A stretch of 64,000 nucleotides of DNA, taken from positions 62,001-126,000 of the forward strand of contig JAWPHD010004472.1 in the NCBI GenBank assembly GCA_037043455.1. Reading direction: 5' to 3'. Positions within the stretch are counted from its first letter, which is position 1; the number at the start of each line of letters is the position of its first letter. Shown piece by piece: positions 37,101-49,100 of this stretch. The DNA is from Cyrtodaria siliqua. Taxonomy: Eukaryota > Mollusca > Bivalvia > Adapedonta > Hiatellidae. The translations under genes and the position numbers were made by a program. The notes beneath the pieces are model-generated. The model had not been told where the DNA came from, made no database searches, and worked only from the letters and a program-made list of their open reading frames with translations.

Positions 37101-40100
37101 TGGAATTATATCCGTTACAAGTATATCACCCCACACAAACAAAAAAAGTTATTCCATTATGAAAAAGATTATTCAGATCAGACACTTATTTAAATGCCAT
37201 GCGTATTTTAAATTCTACTTACCTATTTGCACTAAAGGACACAGATCTTGATTTGCACTAAGCTGCACTCTGCGTCAAATCAAATGAATATTATAAGCAT
37301 ATTCTAAATAATACGGTGTTCCATCAGGGCCTTTGTACTATCGCGTATCATCATTTACAAGTCAATGCGAGATGGTACACTGGTGATGGTACATGTTATT
37401 GCCATTGTACCGTCGCCATCGTACCACTGCATATCAACTTGTTGTGGTCCGTTTTACCATTGTGAACTGATTTGTAAATTTGATGGTACAATGGTCCTAA
37501 TGGAACACCATAAAATAATGCTGTCCTTATATTTTCAATATGTCTTCCCACCTTTGTGCCCCTAAATGATCAGGAGAAGTTGAATGTTTACATGAACCCT
37601 CTTCCCCTCAAAATGAATGCATTTATGTTTTATAAACATTTTGCCTGACAGGGGTCCTCATGTTTTAAGGTAAATTTTTTTATTTAATTTTAAGTTCACT
37701 TATAATGTTTTGTTTTTTAAAAAAAAACTCTAGATGATTTGTAAAAACTACACTTAGACTTGTGAAAAGTGTCATTCAGTTACGTTAATTTCATTCATTT
37801 TATAGTTTATAATGTGTGAAAGATATTGTAAAATCACTCTAAATTACAAGTTCTAAAATCACTTGTTATTAGATGCATCACTTAATTACTAAGTAGAAAT
37901 AAAAGGTGGCATAACTGATAATTAATGCTTTAAGTTTGTAGATGTATGTACAATGTATGTTTCTTTGTTTGACAGTTTGATTAACTTATGTTGAATACTT
38001 CCTTGTTTGTTATGTTAATACTTCCTTGTTTGTTATGTTACGTTTGTTTTCCCTTCACAAAATTTTGAGTTTTAATAGTTTGAGCACTTTAACAATAATT
38101 TTAATAATAGTTTGATAGTGCTGTATGTATGTATAATGTGCTTATTGTCAACTTCAATAGATGAAAAAGAAAAATGCTCCAGCTGAAAAAGCTGAAAAAG
38201 TAGGTGTTGCACTCTGTCAGACAACTTTGATTGTCTTATTTTGTGTTTGCACATGTTTTCATGTGTTTGGCGTGCAAAAGATAGGTTCTCATCGTAGTTC
38301 ATCCTGTGAACGTGGTTATTGGTTTAAAACAAACATATTTAATTTGATGGCCTCAACATTTTTTTTAAAATAAATAAATGGTTTGACAATTTATATAATT
38401 TGGAAGAATTCATAACTGATACGCAAACTGCCTTTGAGATATAATTCAAGAGCCTCATAAGAGATTTTGAGATATAATCCAAGAGCCTCATAAGAAATTT
38501 TGAGATATAATTCAAGAGCCTCATAAGATATTTTGAAATATTATTCAAGAGTCTCATAAGAGATTTTGAGATATTATTCAAGAGCCTCATAAGATATTTT
38601 GAAATATTATTCAAGAGCCTCATATGAGATTTTGAGATATAATTTAAGACCCTCATAAGCAATTTTGAGATATATTTCAAGAGTCTCATAAGAGATTGAG
38701 AAATATTCATTCAGTTTTGACCCTTTACTTACCCAACTTTTTATTACATGAAAATAATATTTGATGGACTCTTGGCTGACAGGAAAATGGTACTAACCAT
38801 ATCATAGCTCAGCTGTTGTAACACCTACCCAAAAAGTATAGTAGCAGAATGGTCAAGAATAGGGAACCTTGCTCCATTTATTTTAAGGAATTATTGCATT
38901 TTCATACATGTCAGTGCTTATAAATGTCCAAAAGAAGGAAGTTAAATGAGATTTTAAATGTGAGATTAAGTAGCTTTAAATTCTAAAACAGATTGAATAG
39001 TCTTTAGTAAGTGAGAAATACAAAGTTAAACTCATGATGATATTCCATATGCTTAGATGTATAAGATTTTATCTGGAAATGAAATTGTTCCACTTCTTGA
39101 AACATCAATAGGTCTATGTTGGTGTTGGGTGAATTTTTGTTTACATATTCATTTTTTGAAACAATATTTGCACTTGGAAGAATGGGTCTTTGTAGGCATT
39201 GTTTGAATAAATTGTATAGATTCATCTTTTGAAACAATTTGTGCACTTGGAAGTATGGGTCTGTATTGGTTTTGATTGAACAAATTGTACATATTAATCT
39301 CTTCTTTGAATAAATTGTATAGATTCATCTTTTGAAACAATTTGTGAACTTGGAAGTATGGGTTTGATTGAACAGTTTGTACATATGCATCTCTTAAAAC
39401 AATTTGTGCACTTGGTAATAGGCCCGTAGCTACGCTGATGCATACCAAGACAGTTGCCTCAGTAGATTTTTGGAAATGTACATACTTTATATATAAACAA
39501 CTTCAGTATCGAATAATAATCAATCATGGAACAAGAAACATCTTGCTTTTAACTGAAAATGCAGTAAAATGCAAGAAATAGCATGTAGAAAACAAATTGT
39601 GTGGCAATTGGGGCATGATGTGCATGCCTCTGGACCTCCATATAAAGGCATTTGCCATGGTTAAATTTAAGGGCTGACTACGGGCCTGTGAAGAATTGGT
39701 CTATGTTGGTTTTGATTGAACAGATTGTACATAATATTATCTCTTTAACAACATGTGCACAAAAAACGAGAATTAGACAGTGTTTTTTAATTTATTTCCT
39801 AATTTTCATCCTTTGGAATTTTGCATTAATCATAGCAGGAGTACTTCAACACAGTATTCCAAATCTTAGATATTATTAAAGTTTCTGGTACGAACAATCG
39901 CTCCCAGTTTAATTTCCCATCCCAGTGTTATTGTTCCCACATTCTGGGTACTGGTTTCTGTCACCAGACAGTCATAGGTGCATTACTAGTAGATTTGTAA
40001 ATTGTGTCGAAGTCTGAAATCTGTATATAATGAACAAGTCCCTATATATAAAGATTGCCTTCTTTTCACATGTTCTTTCAAATTTTTTTAGAGATAGTTC

Positions 40101-43100
40101 ATTATGCATTCTTCATATTGTTGACACTAATATAATAACAGATTTTTCACTTTCTGACACTCAAAATAGGAAATATGATATTTTTTTCGTTTGTCAGTTA
40201 ATCCCCGATACTTGTTTTGTAGGGTGAGTTGTGCATCATGCCATCAGAGTTGGATGTACAAATGGAGGTTGAGAGAATATCTGTGCGAGACTTCGCCTTA
40301 GAACTGCAGCAGCAGACGGCACGGATGGAGTCGTATGAACCTACCCCACCCACTAGTAATGAGAGTAGAGAAACCGTAGACTCGAAAAGTGGACGCAAAA
40401 GGAAGAATAAGTAAGATTTCACAAGGAACTTGAAAACTGTTTCCAATATCTGAAAAGTTGTTTATGATTCATCATCCAGTATTTAAAGTCTGTCAAGATG
40501 AAAAAGTTTTATGACATTCAAATTAGCTCTTTATAACCACTGTCGGTAGTTTGAACATGACCTCTTTTGAATTCAAAAATTTAATGTCTTTTATGTTATG
40601 ATGCATCTATATAATTATAAGGTTAAAAAAATCCATTTACTGACAAGGGATTTTGAGGATGGATGAGTTAATTGCTCTTCAGCTTCTCGCCCATGACAAG
40701 TCCATTGTCTTAGCAAATAATGCTGTTAAGACGATATCCATAGACCAATTAGAACTTGTCAGTAGCATTTCAATTACCGCTACACTTTTTGCTGACTTGT
40801 TTATTTAAAAAGTTATAAAATCTTTGTTTAAAAAATAAATTGACATTTAAAAATGTCAAAAAATGTCAAATGTTAAAATGACATTTAAAAAAAAAATGCA
40901 TTTATGCCATCAGGACAAGTACCTGTTTATTTCAGTACAAGTTACATTTAAATATCATTTATCATACAATAGGAGTGGGTATTTATAAAATGTTCAAGCA
41001 CTGATGTACTGTGGGGATGTAATTCTTTATTATGTTTCCCATGAATCTCTGTTCTAGGCCTAGACTTCCCGAGTACATGTTGGACTTTGGCTATGTTGTG
41101 CTGGGTACTGTGCGTACACATGTTGTGAAGGCTACCAACACAGGCTGGTTCCCAGTATCATTCCAAGTCGAGCGTGATGACATTCATCACCAGGGCTTCC
41201 ACGTAGAACTTGATCGTGTCCGCAATCTGCCAGGAGCACCTGATTATGAGACTATAGACTTTGTGGTCAGCTTTGACCCCAGGGGAGCTAACCTTCAACT
41301 GGGTCCTGTAGAGAGTTATGTCCCTGTAAATGTAAGTTTGCTGTTATTGTCTGTTTATCATGTTATGCTCATGTAGTGTAGGTTATAAGTACATTACTGG
41401 TACAGTTACTCACATTTAATAAAAATCAGACGAAAAATCGCTAAGATATGCCATATATCGTAAAGGACTTGATGACAACAATCTTCCAAGATGGTCGCCT
41501 CCATTTATTTTCCTTTGCAAATCTTGTATGTATATAATTATATATCTCCTTTATTTTCTATGGTATTTTGATAATTCTGTCACCATTGTCTAAGCTTCAT
41601 AGAGCTGTTTTAAATAATCAGAACAAAACAAACTTTAAACAGCCCTCATCTTTCTATGGTCTTTGAATTAATTCTTCCACGTTGCCAATTTCAGGTCCTG
41701 AATGGTCCCATGATCATGATGCACTTAAAGGCCCATGTGACGATGCCAGACATGCAGATCTCCGATGACACGCTGGATTTCGGCAAGGTTAAGTGTGGCG
41801 AGTGCCGGGTGACGATCGTACAACTGCATAACTACCAGAACGTCAAGTGTGAGTGGAACTCACTGCCCACTGACAAGGAGAAAAAAATGGTGGGTACTTG
41901 TGATTCCGCATTTACAGTGTTTAGTACCAACATTTCTCTAAGTGAAGGAATTAGATGTACATATACCCATATACAACTTAACACTTAATAAGTGTGTGTT
42001 TGTTTGTGCGTAACAAAACTGGCTAGTTTTTTTATTTCATTGATATCAGAGCTACAGGCGGGTGGGGCTGTGGTATAATAGTGATGACTTGGTTTCGTAG
42101 TCAGGGATTGGGCCAGTATCGAATTGTCCAGTGCAGACTTTATACCTCGATCTGAAATGTATATGCCCTGCCTAATAAAGGGGTGACCTAATAAATTTTG
42201 CTTTATTAGGCACTGACCAATAAAGCAAATCAATGCGGAATCCCTCAGCGTTTATTGCACGTAACGTTAAAACAAACAAAACAAAAAAATGGTTACGTCC
42301 TCGATGAGCGTAACATTCTGAGAAATAGGTAATAATAGTAATTCATACAGAAAATGTGGATAATCTACATGATAAATAGCATATTATATCAGTGCCTTTT
42401 ACTATCAAGTTTATTAGGCTCGGCATGAAAACGAAGAATGGCGAGGCTCTCAAGAAAACGAAGAATGGTGAGGCAGATCGTTTTCTAAGCCTCGCCTAAT
42501 AAACTTGATAGTAAAAGGCACCGACATAATATTCTCTATATACATACAAGTATCACGTCTGATGGGACATTATTGTCCAATTTTTGTTCCCCCTCATGGT
42601 TACCAATAATTGCCTAACATTTGTCAAACAGGGCATAAATCATAAATCATTGTCACTATTAACAATTTGAGAAACTTTTCTTTACCATAATTAAAAACAT
42701 TCAACAACTGAATTACAAAAAAACAACGAAAGCTTACAAAGCAGCTGAAATGGAACATACTTCGTATTGTGGTGGAAACAAATGTTCTTTAGATTCATAT
42801 TTGTTTTGTTGTATTTGATCTTTTTAGAAACAGAAATTTGACTTCAAGGTTAGCAAAGTGTGTGCCATGGCTTTATAGTATATATACATATGTATACATG
42901 AAACACTTGCATTTTTGTGAATATGGCATTGTTTACAGCAGGCACATGTCTAAAAGTGTGACTCTTCAGCTTCAGAGAATAACTTTTCATTGGTTGATAT
43001 ATTGAATACTTTGAATATTTCAATGAATCTAGGTTAACCAATGAAATGCAATAATTTGAATATTTCAATGAATCTTGGTTAACCAATGAAATGCAGTAAA

Positions 43101-46100
43101 AGGTGTCCAGTTATAATTATTATTCAATGAATTTAACTAATAAATTTAACTGATGTAATGAACCTGTGATAAGTTGATCTCTGAGATGGATGAAAAGCAC
43201 AATAGTTGTTATAATTCACTCAAGGCTTGTCTTTTCTTCATGTATCTTAGTTGCAATACATGTATCTATATCTCCAGCTTTTTGTATTTCACAATTCCAT
43301 CTTCACCTCTTCCAGCTAGCATTGATTTTATTGGTTGAACGATCTTCATATATCTCTGATTCCTCTTTCTGGGGAAAGATTTTCTAAGGTGTCTGGTAGT
43401 GCAGTTGGTAGAGCACATGGTTTTCACCAATGAAACACGGGTAAATCCCCATCTCAACATTCTAAGTGTAAGGGTATGGTGTTTGCCCACTCGGACACTG
43501 GGTTTTCCAATGGTTCTCTGGTTTCCTCTTACATCAAGATCATGCTCTCACTATCATCCGTTTTGTCTTTTGTATAAAATGTTTAACTTGTTTCATATTT
43601 GATGTAAAATAAGTACATTTTAAAACAAAGATTTTTTTTTAAATGTTAAAGCTTCTTTGAGTTAAACACCACCATTCGGATTTGATGGTCACAAGATCGT
43701 TGCATGTTTCTTTTAGATCACCTTTCCTCACACTGAAAACTAACATTGGATCATCTGGTTCACTAATGATGTTTTTCTGACTTTAACATGAACATCTGAT
43801 TATCTTCTTGTTTGTGCATGCTGCACCTTTCAAAGTGTGTGTGGTTCTTTCTTTCTGATTGATTATTATTAATATAACATTTTTAAAATTAACGAACGGA
43901 AAAAAAAATCAAAACTAAAGATATATTTAAAAACAAATTATACAAAAAATATCTTTTACATGTGAAACAGTATTTAAAACAAATATATATTATCATATGT
44001 TTTAAAATAACTAATTTTCGTTGAATGCATGACAATGAAACATAACTTTATACCCCTACTTCAGTATCAAGTTTTATTTATTTCAGTCTGACAAACACGT
44101 GCCGATGCACCTACGTCGTAAGTCAAAGGTTGACAAGATGAAGCCGCGTCACTTTGAGATCATGCCACCCACTGGGACCCTAATGCCAGGACAGAGGCTC
44201 AATGTACAGGTCAAGTTTATGCCCACGGAAGAGGTACGGTCTAAAAAAACACATTTTTTTTATGAGAACAGAAATAAATATGTGACAATTTCATGCAAAT
44301 AAAAACAACAAAAGGATGCCAGGGTGTGTGTGCAAAAATTAACTGAAGAACCATTTAATACTGATTTTTTTATTTTTTTTATTTTTATAAAAGCTTTATC
44401 ATTCCCTCATGTCCCTATTTACTTGTTTCTTATGAATAATTAAATGCATGTATAACTGGATGACTTTTCTTTTCTTAAAAGCATATACATTATCTGTAGT
44501 TAAATAATAAGATGTTTAGTTGATGTTGACAAATGTATATAGTTGTATATATGAATTGTATATATGTTTTGTGAGTTTAGATTTGTCTCTGAGCACCCTT
44601 GATGAAGGCATAAGTCAACAGCATGTGGTAACCCTCCATAGCACTGTGCATTAGGACTGGTGTTTAGAACCTCATTAAAAATGCTGTAGCTATTACAAAA
44701 AACAAAACGATAAATTGAGGGTATCTTTTTTCTTTTTACGCTGTATTACCTTTAATTCTTTGGTTTACTAATAATTATTTCATTTTTGGAGCATTTCGTA
44801 AACATCAGTTAAAATTCAAATACCAAACCATTGATTGGTTATTGCAGAGATTTTATGAACAGAGGATCCCCATCAAGATAGCCCAGAGTAGTCAGCGCAT
44901 TCTACTGCTGTGTCGCGGCGAGGGTCTGGAGCCGAGGCTCGACTTTGACCAGAACATGATGCAGTTTGGACCCATACTGCCCCACAGTCTTGGCGATGAA
45001 AGGGAGGTTGTTGTGAAGAACCCGTGTGGCTTTCCCATAGAGTTCTACAACTTGGAGTTTGACACGGGCTACCTAGAGGAGGAAAAGGTGAGTTCCTTTG
45101 TACCACTACTTCCAAAACCCTATTGGGGACCTCGCGACACAGAGTTTTAAGGTTAAAGTTTACGAGCGTGAGTAGCTGATTAGCACAGAAGTTCACTGAG
45201 ATCTTAAAGGTGCACAGGGTATTGCTCTCCTTGCATATGGAATAGACTGCTTATCATCCCCTCCCAAGGATGGCATATTTTCACAGTACCCTGCCCAAAT
45301 CAGGTACTGCGAGAGTGGGTTTGAAAAAGACCCGACCAGAAATCGAACGAAAGACCAGTAAGCTTACCACTTGGCCACCACAACTGCTCAGAGATACCTG
45401 AAGGAGGAGAAGGTAAGTTAATGATCTTGGTAAGGGTCGACTTCAAAAATGGTCAGGTTAATTTTGTTCTTAAGTATTTAACAATATAAATTTGAAAAAT
45501 TACACTGCTGTAATGCTTAAAGCATGTCTTATATCCCTTTTATGAGCACCTCTTGAAAAAAACAACTTCAGCATACCTTTAGAGGTAAACAAAGACAGTG
45601 GCATTCATAACACATGTATCTGTCTTGCATATTTATCCCTCCGTACACATTTTGAGATTTGTAATGACCTTCTGACTTTCTTGTGTACAGGTCCTGCGTC
45701 TGATGAAGGGTTATGACGAGTACAACACAATTCTACTGCCACCCAGAGCTCCCACGGAAAAACTGCCCAATGAACTCATGGACTTCTACGAAGGTAGTTT
45801 TTAAATACATAACCTCTACAGGATCGCTGTATGCATGCACTTTCGTTTCAAACCATTTATTTTAAGACTTTCTTGTATGAATATGTAGGGTCAAATACAA
45901 TTGACAACAACGTCCTGTTCAATACATTTTTAATCTGTTCCCTTTAAGAACATTACATCTGTTACAATAGTAACAACCAATTTATATTTTGTTTGGAATA
46001 TTCTGGCCGCAAGAGGACAACTTTCGAAGGTTGGAGGTTCATTTTATCGAGTTTAACTTATTTACTTATTCAGTATAGCCCTTGATATTTCAATATCATA

Positions 46101-49100
46101 ATACTTATTCATATCCGAGTCCGTACCAGACAGGACTTCTTTTTATTTGTTCATATCATTGTCCACCAGACAGGACATATTTGTTCATATCATTGTCCAC
46201 CAGACAGGACATATTTGTTCATATCATTGTCCACCAGACAGGACATATTTGTTCATATCATTGTCCACCAGACAGGACATATTTGTTCATATCATTGTCC
46301 ACCAGACAGGACATATTTGTTCATATCATTGTCCACCAGACAGGACATATTTGTTCATATCATTGTCCACCAGACAGGACATATTTGTTCATATCATTGT
46401 CCACCAGACAGGACATATTTGTTCATATCATTGTCCATACCAGACAGGACATATTTGTTCATATCATTGTCCATACCAGACAGGACATATTTGTTCATAT
46501 CATTGTCCATACCAGACAGGACAAACCTATTCATAGTCCATACCAGACAGGACATATTACTTCTATGGGCTGTTTCATCATGTTTTCAAAAAGTAAGGGG
46601 TCCCAAGGGAGCTACGCACTAGATCTTCCTTTGAAATAGTATTTCGGGCAGAACCCTGACCCCTATTTAAATAACCATATTTGTTGATGAAACCTAATTA
46701 CTTTTATGGGCTGTTTCATCATGTTTTCAAAAAGTAAGGGGTCCCAAGGGAGCTACGCACTAGATCTTCCTTTGAAATAGTATTTCGGGCAGAACCCTGA
46801 CCCCTATTTAAATAACCATATTTGTTGATGAAACCTTATTAATTTTATAAATTTGTTTTATTAAATTATATTAAATCATAGGAAATCATCATGTTAGTAT
46901 AACCCGAAGGCGCCTTAAGCATGACTATTCGCTCTGATTTATCAAATACAAATTGTAAGTTATCAGCATTTTCCGTCCCGAGAGTATAGTTACATATATA
47001 ACGCCATAACGAGACAATGCTTCATTGATTTAAACGAACCTCCAGCCTTCGATTTTAGAATTTCCGCTCGCGACTTTAAAAAATACACTTGTCAATCTCA
47101 GTCATTATGTACCAATTTACCAGATACCACAGAGTGTTCAATATCACCAATCACAATAATACATGTCCGTCTTTTGTTTCAATATCACATGATCCAACTG
47201 GTACCATAACACAAATAAATATTTCGAATATCTGCAATTTGTTCTGTTATCACTTGTTACATTCCATGACAGTTTATGTACATAAAAAATCTGTATGTAA
47301 ATCGCATGAACGACCCATAAAGCAACGATTCATGAGGCTCCTGATGATTGTCCCACTCCACTTGCTTCAGGTGTACAGCCAGGTCTTGCAGGTCTTGACA
47401 GATTATTCACCATGCAACCTGAAACGAACTGCCAGAAAATTGTCACTACACATCTACATCAAACAAACTAGGTGTACCGTAATAGAATGTGGTATACTAC
47501 TAAACAATCAAACTATGAAAACTACGGAATATTGTCTGTCGAAGACAACTTGCTTTAGGTGACCGTGTACAATCAGTTCTTGACAGCTTATTTTCCTGCA
47601 ACATGTATCAAACTGGCAGCAAACATCATTACCTATAAATGAAACAAACTAGGCGTACTATAAAAGAGTACATTATTTTACTAAACAATAAAACCAGGCT
47701 CCAGATTATTGAAAAAGATAACTTGCTCCTGGTGTACGGCCAGTTCTTGACAGCTTACCTGCAACATGAATCAGACTGGCAGAAAAATTCCATTAGACAT
47801 CCATGAAAACAAACTAGGTGTATCACAGTAGAATATATTCTTCTATTCCTAAACAATTAAAAACAGGCTCCGAGCAATTGTCAAAGAAAACTTGCTTGAA
47901 GTGTACAGCCATATCTTGACAGCTTATTTTCCTGCAACAGGAATAAAACTGCAGAACAATTTTAATACACATCCACATCAAAAAACAACAAAAACAAAAC
48001 AACTTGGTGTACCATAAAACCGAATACTTTATTATACTAAACAATAAAACCAGGCTCTAGATAATTGTAGAAGACAACTTGCTTCAGGCATACAGCCAGT
48101 TCTTGACAGCCTATCTGCCTGCAACATGAATCAAACTGGCAGAACAATTCCATACACCTACATGAAACAAACTTGGTGTTTCATACTAGAATACATTATT
48201 TTACTAAACAATAAAACCAGGCTCCGTATTATTGAAAACAATAAAACCAGGCTCCGGATTTTTGACGAATACTAGTGTATAGCCATTTCTTGACCGCTTA
48301 TTTTCCTGCAACATGTATCAAACTGAGAGAAATCTTTATTACCCATCCATGAAATAAACTAGTTGAACCATAATACAGTACATTATTCCTCTAAACAATA
48401 AAACCATACTCCCGATTATTGACAAAGATAAATTACTGCAGGTGCATAGCCATTTCTGGACCGCGTATTATCTTGCAACATGAATCAAACTGGCAGAAAA
48501 AGTTATTACATGTCCACATAATAGAATACAACGGAAATCCATAAAAACATCCTGACCTCTTCACTATAATTATAATGAGTCATACTATACTACTACTAAT
48601 TTTAATCAAATGCCTGCGCAATTTAAACTAGGGATGGGAGGGCGGGAGATGCTTTCAATCTCATGTCTGTTGAAAAAGTGACAGATTTACACCAAAACGT
48701 TCCGAATGAAAAAGCCGCACTTCGTCCTCACTTTTTTCGACCCACCTCTATTCGCACTTAGTACGAGTCTTAAACCGATCACCGCAGGAGAACGGTGTTC
48801 TAGGAGTCCGGACAAGAAAACTAAAATAATTGTGGGCTATTGAATATGCAATATCCTTTATTATAATTGTATGTAATATTTGCATAGCATAATATTTTTG
48901 AAATAAAGTATGTTTAAACCAAATACATAATTTTGTTTTAGAAAAACTACAGGTTGTTCATTCAGAACTTATTTGCATGAAAACTACAGTAGAGAAATTG
49001 TGTTAAAATAAAATAAAAAAATAATTTGTTAAAATGCGGCAATTCGGGAGAAAAGAATATTCAGGTAGCTTTCAAGATCATTTTCATAACAACTTAACTA

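Noticed and set aside
38339..38710. Minus-strand open frame of 123 codons with MRLLNYISKSL repeats
   Set aside because: Product of the 33-bp tandem repeat, whose length is a multiple of three.
43387..43455. tRNA gene candidate with a strong A-box
   Set aside because: B-box is degenerate and the stems do not form; treated as a SINE head.
44873..45196. Minus-strand open frame of 107 codons
   Set aside because: Shadow of HYDIN exon 34.
46082..46639. Open frame of 185 codons, the longest in the window apart from exon 8
   Set aside because: It lies in the 34-bp tandem array; all three frames are open because the unit lacks stops, and the translation is a pure repeat.
47089..47562. Open frame of 157 codons on + strand
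   Set aside because: Runs into the ~180-bp tandem array, shows no domain, and is unlike HYDIN; codon use looks like AT-rich intron.
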